From: an uncultured bacterium
Lineage (GTDB): Bacteria; Atribacterota; Atribacteria; Atribacterales; Caldatribacteriaceae
Assembly: GCA_937139415.1 (NCBI GenBank)
Contig: CAKZPS010000024.1
Location: forward strand, 1-45,489
Direction: 5' to 3'
Length of the DNA: 45,489 bases
A model generated the notes under the pieces. It saw only the letters and a list, made by a program, of their open reading frames with translations. It had not been told where the DNA came from and made no database searches. Shown one piece after another: positions 33,709 through 42,129 of the stretch (its first letter is position 1; every line of letters starts with the position of its first letter). The position numbers and the translations under genes were made by a program.

Positions 33709-34298
33709 AACCAAGGCTATACCTGGTCAGTCGTAATGCTGGAAAGCTCCGTGAAATCGAGCAAATCCTCGCCCCTTACGCCATCGAGGTAGAAAGTATT
33801 TATGACCGGTACCCCTTAGGAGAGATCGAGGAAAGCGGAGGGAGTTACGCCGAAAATGCACTCCTCAAGGCTCGCCGAGGATTTGCCGTTACCCGGCACC
33901 CATGTGTGGGAGAAGATTCGGGATTGGAAATCGACGCCTTAGGGGGTGCTCCGGGCATCTATTCGGCGCGGTTCGGTGGGGCACACCTTCCCTTTCCCGC
34001 TAAGATGGAGGAAATTCTCAAGCGCCTTGAACACGTTCCTTTGCGCGAGCGTTCTGCTCGTTTCCGCTGTGTGGTAGCCCTGGTGTGGGAGGGGGGCGAG
34101 AAACTCTTCGAAGGAGTGTGCGAGGGATTCATCGCCGAAACGCCCCAGGGTGAGGAAGGATTCGGTTACGACCCTATCTTCGTTTACCCTCCCTTCCAAA
34201 AAACCTTCGCCCAGCTCGGACCAGCGATAAAAAATCGTTACAGCCACCGCGCCCAGGCTTTCCGCCAATGCGCCAAATTCATCCGCGAGACCTTTTAA
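33705..34298 (+). CDS. rdgB: XTP/dITP diphosphatase (RdgB/HAM1)
   Basis: A 197-residue house-cleaning pyrophosphatase that removes deaminated purine nucleotides from the pool. It opens [20 protein letters not shown] (the SxNxxK motif). [24 protein letters not shown] is the central motif with the catalytic acidic residues (about 66-86). [20 protein letters not shown] and [10 protein letters not shown] complete it. GTG 33705 overlaps the rph stop. The end overlaps the macro-domain gene on the other strand by 4 bases. Confidence 0.96.
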   Translation: MKPRLYLVSRNAGKLREIEQILAPYAIEVESIYDRYPLGEIEESGGSYAENALLKARRGFAVTRHPCVGEDSGLEIDALGGAPGIYSARFGGAHLPFPAKMEEILKRLEHVPLRERSARFRCVVALVWEGGEKLFEGVCEGFIAETPQGEEGFGYDPIFVYPPFQKTFAQLGPAIKNRYSHRAQAFRQCAKFIRETF

Positions 34299-34855
34299 GT
34301 TTCTATACCCCGTTCTTTGAGTACTTGGGTAAGGCTCTCTTCGTATACCGCCAAATCGGGTGAGGTGAAGAGCACCAAAACTACTTCTCGGAGAGATGTC
34401 CCAGGATGCTCACTGAGGAAATCGATAATCGTCCGCAAGGCTACGAGTGAAGCCTCTTTCAGGGGATACCCGTAAGCACCGGTGCTCAGAGAAGGAAAAG
34501 AAATGGAAGTAAGGCGGTGTTCCTCCGCTAACTGTAAGCTCGAGAGATAGGCACTCCGCAAGAGTTCCGCTTCTTTTTTCTTCCCTCCCTGGTATATTGG
34601 TCCTACCGCATGAATCACGTAACGCGCCTTCAAGTTTCCCCCTCTGGTGATCACCGCCTTTCCGGTAGGACAACCTCCGATTTTGCGACACTCTTCGGCG
34701 ATGGCCGGTCCTCCAGCTCGGTGAATAGCTCCGTCTACCCCTCCTCCTCCCGCTAAGCGAGAATTGGCGGCATTCACAATTGCCTCGGTCGCTTGCTCGG
34801 TAATATCACCCTGGATGAGGGAGAGCACACAAGACCCAATTTTCACCTGTTTCAT
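34295..34855 (-). CDS. Macro-domain protein (ADP-ribose/O-acetyl-ADP-ribose deacetylase type)
   Basis: A 186-residue single macro domain. LIQGDITEQATEAIVNAANS (about 13-32), RLAGGGGVDGAIHRAGG, ARYVIHAVGPIY and SISFPSLSTGAYGYP are the ADP-ribose-binding loops, all conserved. Family members hydrolyse O-acetyl-ADP-ribose or remove ADP-ribose from proteins or nucleic acids. ATG 34855 is chosen because GGTGGAGTGG precedes it and the domain starts immediately; the open frame to 35071 is not coding. It is convergent with rdgB and divergent from the acyl-CoA ligase gene. Confidence 0.94.
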   Translation of the reverse strand: MKQVKIGSCVLSLIQGDITEQATEAIVNAANSRLAGGGGVDGAIHRAGGPAIAEECRKIGGCPTGKAVITRGGNLKARYVIHAVGPIYQGGKKKEAELLRSAYLSSLQLAEEHRLTSISFPSLSTGAYGYPLKEASLVALRTIIDFLSEHPGTSLREVVLVLFTSPDLAVYEESLTQVLKERGIET

Positions 34856-34999
34856 GATCGCCACTCCACCATTTTTTTCTCTTATTGTATCGCGAAGGAA
34901 GGAAAATCGATCTCGCCGGAGAGCATTCACCATACCAAAATATCCCCTCAGGATACGCTTACCGTGCATTTGTGTTACAATGGAAGGGGAGGCGATACC

Positions 35000-36492
35000 A
35001 TGAAGGAAACTATCCCGGAAAGAATCAAGAACATAGCCCACGAATATTCCCACAAGACGGCTATATCCCAAGGCAATGTTTCTCTGACCTACGAAGAGCT
35101 GCTCAAGGAGATCGAAAAAGAAGCCCTACGCATGGAAAAGGCGGGATTGAAACCAGGAATGCGAGTCGTGACGGTATTTCCGAACAGTTTTTTTGCCCTC
35201 CGCTTCTTTTTAGCGTGCTTTTTCACCCAAGTGGTACCCTTGCCCTTATCAACTCGTTATCCTCAGGAATTGGTGCACAGAATCTTCCACCTTGCGGATG
35301 CGCAGATGCTCCTTGCCGACACCTCCCTTACCCCCATCGCCAATCTCCCTTGGGGGGTGATGGAGGAAAACGGTCTCATCCACTACCCTCCATCTCTCCT
35401 CCCTCCAAGTGAATCCTTCCCCCAGTTTGAAAGCCCGGTAGCGTGCCTTTTCAGCACCTCTGGTACCACCGGACTCCCCAAATTGGTCATGCTCACCCAT
35501 GGGAATCTCCTCTCCGACATTGACAGCTGCTTCGATTTGGTGGACATTTCTCCTCAGGATCGGATGCTCGGAGTCTTGCCCATGTTCCATGTGTTCGGTT
35601 TCTCCATTGCCTATCTCCCTCCTCTCGTCAAGGGCATGACTCTCACCATCGTCCCCTCGCTCTTCCCCTTCCAGCAATTCATCGAAGCACTCAAAAAAGA
35701 CCAATCTACCGTTTTCCTCGGGTTCCCGCCCTTTTCTCCATCCTCACCGGAGCACGGGCAAAGGCACACTTTGACCTCTCTCCCTTGCGTCTTCTCATCT
35801 GTGGAGGTGACGCATTGCCGGAGAGAGTTCGGGAGAATTTCGAACAAATTTTCGGATGTCGAATCATGGAAGGCTACGGCATCACCGAAGCCTCCCCGGT
35901 GGTTTCGGTGAATCCCTCCCCAGAGGTCCGAGTGCCCGGTTCAGCCGGTCCGGTTATTGAAGCTATCCACCTCCGAATTATCAACGAAAAGGGGGAAGAT
36001 GTTCCCTCAGGTGAAACCGGGGAAATCATTCTATCCGGCGATCCTATCTCCCCGGGATATTTCCGTAATCCGGAGGAAAACGCAAAAAGCTTTCAAGAAG
36101 GCTGGTTTTACACTGGAGACTTAGGCAAACTCGATGCTCAAGGAATTCTATACATCGAGGGGCGCAAAAAGGAGCTCATCATCGTTTCTGGATTTAACGT
36201 CCACCCTCAAGAAGTGGAAGAGGTGCTCCTCGAAATAGAGGGAATCGCCAAGGCGGCGGTGGTGGGAGAAAAGAGAGCCTTGCGAGGAGAAATGGTGAAA
36301 GCGTATGTAGTTCCCGAGGAGGGAGTCAACCTCGATCCAGGAGAAATAGCGAAGTTTTGCCGTAAAAAACTCCCTCCCCACAAAGTTCCCCGGCTTATCG
36401 AAATCGTAAACGACCTCCCGCAAACTCCCACGGGTAAAATCATGAAATATCTCCTCTCTTCCCAGGGGAGAGAAGTTGAGGTGGGAGAATGA
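35000..36492 (+). pseudogene. AMP-binding acyl-CoA synthetase, one frameshift
   Basis: Adenylate-forming ligase that would activate a carboxylic acid to its CoA thioester. In the first frame: SLTYEELLKEIEKEALRMEK, LFSTSGTTGLPKLVMLTHGN (the P-loop-like A3 motif) and GVLPMFHVFGFSIAYLPPL. Near GGG 35720-35722 the frame changes. The second continues FSILTGARAKAHFDLSPLRL, CGGDALPERVRENFEQIFG, EGYGITEASPVVSVNP (A5), GWFYTGDLGKLDAQGIL (A7) and ends PQTPTGKIMKYLL with the catalytic Lys. Restoring one G gives FLGVPALFSILTG and a product of about 497 residues. A single lesion in a G run suggests either a sequencing error or a very recent mutation. GGGGAGG precedes ATG 35000. Confidence 0.9.
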
Positions 36493-37169
36493 AACTTCTC
36501 CTCCTCTTGAGTCTCTTCTTTTTTACGAATATAGCCATACCCTCTCTCGAGCCCCGGGAGAGGGTGCTCACCCAAGCTATCGAAATTCTCGAGGAGCTCG
36601 AAGAAGCGCCTGATTCCTTCCTCTTCACCTCCCTCCTCAAAAAGGCAGAGGGGATTGCCATTTTTCCCGAAGTCAAGCGGGTGGGAGTGGTAGTCGGTGC
36701 CTCTTTTGGAGAGGGGTTCATGCTGCGAGAAGACGAAAACGGGCGCTTCTTTGGACCTGCTTTCTTGAAAATGGAGGGGCTCAGTATCGGACCACAACTC
36801 GGGGTACAGTCTCAAGGGTTAGTGCTTCTCCTCATGAACCGTGCCGGGATCGAGGCTTTCTATCAAGACGGAGTCACTCTGGGAGGAAATGTTTCTGTCA
36901 CCGCTGGACCAATAGGGAGGAGTTTCTCCGCAGGGATCGATACTGATTTCTCTTCTTCCATTTACTCCTATGCCATTAGTCGGGGTCTTTTCGTAGGATT
37001 ATCCTTAGAGGGTGTACACGTGAAGGCCGACCGCCGTGCCAATGAACGGTTTTTCGGCAAGAAACTCTCCCTGCAGGAAATTTTAACTTCCCACCCGGCG
37101 CAAGACGCATTAACCCAAAAACTGGTCCGTCTCATCAAAAAGCTGCAGGAAAAAGGAGAGGAGCTATGA
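36489..37169 (+). CDS. SYLF-domain (Ysc84-like) exported lipid-binding protein
   Basis: A 226-residue protein with a signal peptide (about 1-19, KLLLLLSLFFFTNIAIPS) and a SYLF/DUF500 domain: LLKKAEGIAIFPEVKRVGVV, GASFGEGFMLRED, GPAFLKMEGLSIGPQLGVQS and VSVTAGPIGRSFSAGID, ending SYAISRGLFVGLSLEG. SYLF proteins bind phosphoinositides in eukaryotes; bacterial ones are poorly understood. Its ATG overlaps the ligase stop (ATGA) and it is coupled in the same way to the next small protein. Its presence in an acyl-CoA operon may be incidental or point to membrane lipids. Confidence 0.88.
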   Translation: MKLLLLLSLFFFTNIAIPSLEPRERVLTQAIEILEELEEAPDSFLFTSLLKKAEGIAIFPEVKRVGVVVGASFGEGFMLREDENGRFFGPAFLKMEGLSIGPQLGVQSQGLVLLLMNRAGIEAFYQDGVTLGGNVSVTAGPIGRSFSAGIDTDFSSSIYSYAISRGLFVGLSLEGVHVKADRRANERFFGKKLSLQEILTSHPAQDALTQKLVRLIKKLQEKGEEL

Positions 37170-37366
37170 GAGTTATCGGCCTTATCGTCCTTTTTGTCCT
37201 TCTCGCTCTTCTTGTGTCTCTTTCCTTTCTTCCTTTGGTAGCGGTCTTTTTCATCGGTATGGGAGTGATTATGCTCTTCGTATTTCTGTTGAGGTTGGCC
37301 TTACTCTTTTTGCCTCTTTTTGCCAGTCTCTTTGTGATGATCGTGTTGTGGCGGTGGCTCTTTTAA
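37166..37366 (+). CDS. Small hydrophobic membrane protein
   Basis: A 66-residue protein, almost wholly hydrophobic, with two likely membrane helices (about 4-25 and 28-62). There is no recognised family. Its ATG overlaps the SYLF gene stop (ATGA), and AAAGGAGAGGAG precedes it, so it is very likely translated. It may assist the SYLF protein. Confidence 0.7.
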   Translation: MRVIGLIVLFVLLALLVSLSFLPLVAVFFIGMGVIMLFVFLLRLALLFLPLFASLFVMIVLWRWLF

Positions 37367-37368
37367 CC

Positions 37369-38370
37369 ATGCACGAGAATCAAGTAGGCTATTTCTGTCA
37401 TTACGTCCCTTGGGAACTTTTCGAAGCCTGTGGTCTCAGAGGAACACTCGTTACCCCTGCTCCACCTTTTCCCCGGGAGAGAGAGGCGTTCTTTCCCGTC
37501 CCTTTTTGCCCCTTCTCGAAGCTCATCGCAGAAGAAATTCACCGTGCTCCTTTCTCTCTTTACGTCCTCGGTTTTGCCTGCGATGCTTCTCGTCGAACCA
37601 AAGAAATTCTCGAATATCTCCACACCAAGAAAAACCTTCCGAAAACCATCCTTTCTCTGCCTATTCCCTTTCTTGGTTCCTCCTGGGGAATACAACGCTT
37701 GGCAGAAAACCTCCGTCAACTCTCGCTGCAGCTTGCCCTTCTTGCGGGTATTCACCCTTGGGAGGTAGAAACGAGACTGGGAGAAGTGATCCTCTCTTCC
37801 TATGAGGAACGGAAGGAAATAAGCACCCTCTTTTTCGCCGGACGCTTACCCACCCAAGCTCTCCTCACCCATAAAAGAGGGGAGAGCCTTCCTTCTCAAG
37901 AAGCTCGGCCCTCAGTACTCCTCATCGGTTCACACCTCTTCCTCTCCGAAGTGGTGCAGATCGCGGAAGAATGTGGTCTTTCCGTGATTGAAGAGAGCCC
38001 CCGGGGAACCGGACCCTGGCTCATCCTGCCCGAGCAGGATTTCGTTCCCTCCTCGGATCCCTTTTTGGATTTAGCCCGTCTCTACACCCTCCATAAGTTT
38101 CCCTGTCCCCGGGTGAATCAAAGACGCGCCCAAACCATTCACAAGATGGTCGATCATTTGTCTCTCACCGGGGTTATTTTCCTCTATCCGCAATTCTGCG
38201 ACGCCTTCCTCTACCAACTGGGACTCTTGCGTCGCTTCTTGGCCGTACCTCTCCTCCCCTTAGCCCATGACACCGAGCCCAACCTCGCCCAATGGACAAC
38301 GCGTATCGAAGCTTTCCGAGAGGTGGTCCGCTGTGCACCGTCCTCCCCAATGGCTCCTCAAAAGCTTTAG
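37369..38370 (+). CDS. 2-hydroxyacyl-CoA dehydratase D-component-like protein, first subunit
   Basis: A 333-residue member of the HgdB/BcrB-like family. VGYFCHYVPWELFEACGLRG (about 6-25) is the family's start with a cluster-ligand Cys. VPFCPFSKLIAEEI, LYVLGFACDASRRTKEILEY and LYPQFCDAFLYQL supply further Cys; in this family such residues bind a 4Fe-4S cluster that removes the 2-hydroxyl group or reduces aromatic rings. It pairs with the next gene and with the downstream activator. The start could be ATG 37369 (MHENQVGYFC) or GTG 37348. It overlaps the second subunit by 38 bases. Confidence 0.82.
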   Translation: MHENQVGYFCHYVPWELFEACGLRGTLVTPAPPFPREREAFFPVPFCPFSKLIAEEIHRAPFSLYVLGFACDASRRTKEILEYLHTKKNLPKTILSLPIPFLGSSWGIQRLAENLRQLSLQLALLAGIHPWEVETRLGEVILSSYEERKEISTLFFAGRLPTQALLTHKRGESLPSQEARPSVLLIGSHLFLSEVVQIAEECGLSVIEESPRGTGPWLILPEQDFVPSSDPFLDLARLYTLHKFPCPRVNQRRAQTIHKMVDHLSLTGVIFLYPQFCDAFLYQLGLLRRFLAVPLLPLAHDTEPNLAQWTTRIEAFREVVRCAPSSPMAPQKL

Positions 38371-39565
38371 CTTCCTCCTCAATCGCAAAATGCCTTTTCG
38401 CCTTCTCAAAGCCTACACCCGGTGGCTTGAATGGCGTAAACCTCCTACCGATTTAGCCCAATTCTCCTACCAAGTCACCCTGCGCTCTATCGCCAAGCTC
38501 TATGGAAGAGAAGGAAAGGTAGTGTGGGCGAGTCTCTTTTTTCCTTCCGAATTCATCTACGCTTTCCGTGGCCTTCCCTTCTACCCAGAAATCGCCGCCG
38601 GACTCTTCGCCGCCCTGGGTTTCGCGGAAATCCCCCTCCACCGGGCGGAAAAGGCGTGGTTTTCTCAGGATTTGTGTAGCTACCACCGCTTAGGGCTGGG
38701 AGCGAGTCTGTGGCGCTTTTTCCCCCGACCTTCCTTCCTCCTCGCCACCACGAGCATTTGTTGGGGGACGGTTTCTTTCTTTCAGGTGCTCGAAGAAATT
38801 TTTCGTGTTCCCTGCTACATCCTCGATGTTCCTGAGGAGTACTCTTCCGAAGCAATCCGTTACTTAGCTGCCCAGCTCGAAGACCTTGCCCACACCCTCA
38901 AGGAAAAAGAGGGAGTCACCTTCCAATGGGAAGAGGTTTTCCACCACGCGCAAAAAGCTCTCTCCATGGTGCAGGAAATCGAGTCTTTACGCAAGAGAAA
39001 GGACCTCCTCCTCCTTCCCCCGACCAAGAACTTGGACTACCTCCCTTACTACTACCAATTCATGGGTGATGAGGTTGCCGTTACCTTCTTTGAGCAATTG
39101 CGTGCTTTCCTTCTCTCTTCTACCCAAACCCTTCCGCACCGTTTGCTCTGGCTGCACCTCAAGCCTTTCTATCCTTCACCACTTCCTTCCCTCCTTGAAG
39201 AGTATGGACTTGGAGTTGTTTGCGAGGAATTCACCTCGCTCTTCCCCCACGAGCTCAATCCCCTTGAACCGTTTCTCTCTCTGGGGGAAAAAATTGCCTC
39301 CTTGAGTTTCCATTTCACCCATCCCAAAGCCCGCACCAAGCGAATTCTCCAGTGGTTCAAAGAGTATCAAGCAGAAGGCGCCATTCAATTCAACCAATGG
39401 GGATGTCGGCAGAGTCAGGGAATGAACGCTCTCCTCCGCCAATCCCTCCGTCGGGAGGGTTTTCCCATTCTCTTTCTCGACGGTGACCATCTTGACCGGC
39501 GACACAACACCCAGGAACAGTGGCGCACGCGCCTTGAGGCTTTTGCCGAAATACTGAGGGGGTGA
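38333..39565 (+). CDS. 2-hydroxyacyl-CoA dehydratase D-component-like protein, second subunit
   Basis: A 410-residue second member of the same family. KVVWASLFFPSEFIYAFRGL (about 60-79), PFYPEIAAGLFAALGF, DLCSYHRLGLGASLW, LLATTSICWGTVSFFQVLEE, and in the C-terminal half FNQWGCRQSQGMNALLRQSL and GFPILFLDGDHLDRRH. The last motif matches the family's C-terminal ending, while FFPSEFIYAFR lacks the usual Cys before Pro. GTG 38333 is chosen because GAGAGGTGG precedes it; ATG 38391 is an alternative. Unequal subunit sizes (333 and 410) resemble the alpha and beta chains of known dehydratases. Natural substrate unknown. Confidence 0.82.
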   Translation: MHRPPQWLLKSFSFLLNRKMPFRLLKAYTRWLEWRKPPTDLAQFSYQVTLRSIAKLYGREGKVVWASLFFPSEFIYAFRGLPFYPEIAAGLFAALGFAEIPLHRAEKAWFSQDLCSYHRLGLGASLWRFFPRPSFLLATTSICWGTVSFFQVLEEIFRVPCYILDVPEEYSSEAIRYLAAQLEDLAHTLKEKEGVTFQWEEVFHHAQKALSMVQEIESLRKRKDLLLLPPTKNLDYLPYYYQFMGDEVAVTFFEQLRAFLLSSTQTLPHRLLWLHLKPFYPSPLPSLLEEYGLGVVCEEFTSLFPHELNPLEPFLSLGEKIASLSFHFTHPKARTKRILQWFKEYQAEGAIQFNQWGCRQSQGMNALLRQSLRREGFPILFLDGDHLDRRHNTQEQWRTRLEAFAEILRG

Positions 39566-39570
39566 AAAAC

Positions 39571-40332
39571 GTGTACATTGCTGGGCTCGACATCGGTTCT
39601 CAATCGACCTGCGCGGTCATCTGGGGAAGCGGTCGGATATGGGCTTTTTCGGTGCTCCCGAGTGGGGTTAATCCCCAAAAAAGGGGTGAAGAAGCCCTCG
39701 CCGAAGCGCTCACGAAAAGCGGACTCACCCTGAAGGATTTGGACGCCATCATTGCTACTGGTTACGGACGCTACCAAGTAGAAGCGCACCGGCAGGTGAG
39801 TGAAATTTCCTGTCAAGCCAAAGGAGTGCATTTCTTCTTTCCTCAGGTCCGCACGGTTATTGACCTCGGGGGACAAGATAGTAAGGTCATTTTAGTCGAT
39901 CCCCGCACGGGGAGAGTCCTCGACTTCCTCATGAACGACAAGTGTGCCGCAGGAACCGGGCGTTTCTTAGAACTCATGGCGCGGGTCCTCGAAATCGAAT
40001 TAGAAGACTACGGGAAACTCATTACCCAAGGGAAGGAAGATTTGGTCCTGGCTAACACCTGTGCGGTTTTTGCTGAATCAGAAGTGGTCGGCCTCATCGC
40101 CCAAGGGAAAGAGAGGGCCGATATTGCTCGCGCGGTGTGTAAAGCAGTGGCCCAGAGAGTGGTGCAATTAGCCGAGCGAATGGGCTTGGCCGAGCCCATC
40201 GCTATCACCGGGGGAGTAGCGCGGAATCGAGGTGTTCTCCATTTCCTGGAACGGGAAATAGGAGCATCTCTCCTCGTCCCCGAAGAACCCCTCCTCACCG
40301 CCGCACTCGGCGCTTGTCTCCTTGAGGGTTAA
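39571..40332 (+). CDS. 2-hydroxyacyl-CoA dehydratase activator (BadF/BadG/BcrA/HgdC family ATPase)
   Basis: ATP-driven one-electron donor of about 253 residues of the ASKHA fold. GLDIGSQSTCAVIWG (about 5-19) is the phosphate-1 motif. VIDLGGQDSKVILVD follows, then MNDKCAAGTGRFLELMARVL with a cluster Cys at about 124, and ANTCAVFAESEVVGLIAQGK with the second Cys at about 163. These two Cys per monomer bridge one 4Fe-4S cluster at the dimer interface. ITGGVARNRGV is the adenosine motif. GTG 39571 is chosen because GAGGGGGTG lies about 6 bases before it; GTG 39562 overlaps the previous stop. It is convergent with the permease at 40329 and overlaps it by 4 bases. Confidence 0.93.
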   Translation: MYIAGLDIGSQSTCAVIWGSGRIWAFSVLPSGVNPQKRGEEALAEALTKSGLTLKDLDAIIATGYGRYQVEAHRQVSEISCQAKGVHFFFPQVRTVIDLGGQDSKVILVDPRTGRVLDFLMNDKCAAGTGRFLELMARVLEIELEDYGKLITQGKEDLVLANTCAVFAESEVVGLIAQGKERADIARAVCKAVAQRVVQLAERMGLAEPIAITGGVARNRGVLHFLEREIGASLLVPEEPLLTAALGACLLEG

Positions 40333-41330
40333 CGATGGGCTTCCATTTGTTTTTTCTCGATATACATGCTGGAAAGGACCGAAAAGAGCACCACCAAACC
40401 GAAGAAGACATAGGTCCAAAAGTAGGGAATACGTAAGACCACCAACCCATTCTCAATGACCGAGATAACTATGGCGCCCAAGAAAATGCCCATCATGCTC
40501 CCGATCCCACCCCGGAGAGAGGTCCCCCCTACTACGCTCGCTGCCACCGCTTTGAGTTCCCAACCCTCTCCGGTCCGTGAGGTGAAGCAGGCTAAACGAC
40601 CGATCTGAGCACACGCCACCACCCCACACAAAACTCCCACGATGATGAAACAAGCCGTTTTCACCCAATCGGTGTTGATTCCCATGGCTCGGGCAGCATC
40701 TCGATTGTCCCCGGTAGCATAAACCCAGTTTCCGAAGCGATGGTAGTGGAGGAGAATACCCAAGAGGATCGCAAATAGGGTGAACCACAGGAATTGGGCG
40801 GGCAAGAATCCCCCCGCCCTCCCGGTGAAGAGAGCAAGAAACCGAGAGGCGGCTTTCGTTCCCAAGGCAGAAACATCGCAAGCAGTCTGTTCTCCTCCTG
40901 AGAGAAGGAGAGTCAAACCTCGCCAAAACATCATGGTCCCCAAGGTAGTCACGAAGGAGGGGATTTGTCCTCTTACCGTGATGAGACCGTTGACCAATCC
41001 CAAGGCCCCTCCTACGAAAACCGTTACCACGGCAATGATGAAGGGGTTCACCTCAAGTTCAAAGAGTTTGAGGAACACGAAGGAACAGAAAACGAGAATC
41101 GAACCAATAGATAAATCGAACTCCCCGCAAATCATGAGCATCCCCACGCCCAGGGCGATAATGCTAAATTCCGCACCGAGGGAGAGCAACACCTTGAGGT
41201 TATCGGGGTCCACAAAACGGTGCTCAGGAGAGAAAAGCGAAAATAAAAGCAGAATGAGAACCAAAACGACAAGAACACTCGTCGCGCGAGATAGTAAAAA
41301 TCGTCTCCCCAGAGTGAGTTTCTTTTCCAT
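40329..41330 (-). CDS. Ribose-type ABC transporter permease (second copy)
   Basis: A 333-residue inner-membrane permease of the RbsC-like family with about nine hydrophobic segments. IIALGVGMLMICGEFDLSIG (about 55-74) is the conserved motif that reads GGIDLSVG in most members; here GGI is replaced by CGEF. IPSFVTTLGTMMFWRGL, YATGDNRDAARAMGINTDWV and VVGGTSLRGGIGSMMGIFLG follow. The last gene in the minus-strand importer operon, 18 bases after the ATPase. Two permease genes suggest a heterodimeric channel. One stretch is DNA-identical to the other permease gene. Confidence 0.93.
   Translation of the reverse strand: MEKKLTLGRRFLLSRATSVLVVLVLILLLFSLFSPEHRFVDPDNLKVLLSLGAEFSIIALGVGMLMICGEFDLSIGSILVFCSFVFLKLFELEVNPFIIAVVTVFVGGALGLVNGLITVRGQIPSFVTTLGTMMFWRGLTLLLSGGEQTACDVSALGTKAASRFLALFTGRAGGFLPAQFLWFTLFAILLGILLHYHRFGNWVYATGDNRDAARAMGINTDWVKTACFIIVGVLCGVVACAQIGRLACFTSRTGEGWELKAVAASVVGGTSLRGGIGSMMGIFLGAIVISVIENGLVVLRIPYFWTYVFFGLVVLFSVLSSMYIEKKQMEAHR
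40624..40789. repeat. 166-bp exact repeat, copy in second permease gene
   Basis: Identical over 166 bases to 42413-42578 (offset 1789), within the coding region of the second permease. It encodes LWFTLFAILLGILLHYHRFG and about 35 further residues up to IIVGVLCG. Sequence on either side is much less similar, pointing to recent gene conversion. Confidence 0.95.
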
Positions 41331-41348
41331 CTTCGGTTAAACTCCTTT

Positions 41349-42104
41349 CTACTCGGCTACAAAAGCACTCTTTAGAACCAAGTCAGAAAGCCCTTGGGGA
41401 GAAGTGTCTTCTTTCTTCACGTCAGCCATTTTCTTTCCCCGGGCCATAACCACAAAACGCTCGGCAATATCAAAGGCATGGTACAAATTGTGGGTGATGA
41501 AAATCACCGAGACCTTCTCCCTCTGCAGTTGACGAATGAACTCTAACACTTCTTCCACTTCCTTCACCGAGAGAGCTACCGTCGGCTCATCGAGAATCAC
41601 TAACTTAGCTTTGAAGTGGAGTGCCCGGGCAATTGCCACCCCCTGGCGCTCTCCTCCAGAAAGGGTGACTACTGGGACATCGGGAGAACGGAGCTTGAGA
41701 CCCAAGTTAGCCAAAGCCTGCATGCTCTCTTCATCCATCACTTTTTTGTCGATGAGTCCTAACCGACGGAGGGGCTCTCTCCCCATGAAAATATTGCGCG
41801 AAATACTCAAGTTAGGGGCTAAGGCTTGTTCTTGGTACACAGTCTCTATCCCCAAACCCCGGGCATCACGAGGAGAACGAATGCTCACCCTCTGCCCCTC
41901 AAAGTAGATTTCTCCTTGGTCGGCGTGATGATACCCGGAGAGAATCTTGATGAGCGTTGACTTCCCCGCTCCATTGTCTCCGATGAGCCCCACGGTTTCA
42001 CCTCGTCTCACTTCAAAATCGACCCCCCGCAGGGCGTACACCCGACCGAACCACTTGTGGATATTCACCATTCGGACTAAGAAATCATTATTCTCTCTCT
42101 CCAT
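41349..42104 (-). CDS. Ribose-type ABC transporter ATPase (single cassette)
   Basis: A 251-residue ATPase that powers import. Walker A is [19 protein letters not shown] (about 38-56); YQEQALAPNLSISRNIFMGR is the Q-loop region, LSGGERQGVAIARALHFKAK is the signature, VILDEPTVAL is Walker B and VIFITHNLYHAFD contains the switch His. It has only one nucleotide-binding cassette, so it must dimerise, unlike two-cassette RbsA. ATG 42104 follows AGAGAGGTTAG. It lies between the two permeases in the operon. Confidence 0.95.
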   Translation of the reverse strand: MERENNDFLVRMVNIHKWFGRVYALRGVDFEVRRGETVGLIGDNGAGKSTLIKILSGYHHADQGEIYFEGQRVSIRSPRDARGLGIETVYQEQALAPNLSISRNIFMGREPLRRLGLIDKKVMDEESMQALANLGLKLRSPDVPVVTLSGGERQGVAIARALHFKAKLVILDEPTVALSVKEVEEVLEFIRQLQREKVSVIFITHNLYHAFDIAERFVVMARGKKMADVKKEDTSPQGLSDLVLKSAFVAE

Positions 42105-42129
42105 ATTGCTAACCTCTCTCTCCCGAATT

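Noticed and set aside
34793-34999. Upstream extension of the acyl-CoA ligase frame
   Set aside because: It overlaps the macro-domain gene and its ribosome site; ATG 35000 has a strong ribosome site of its own.
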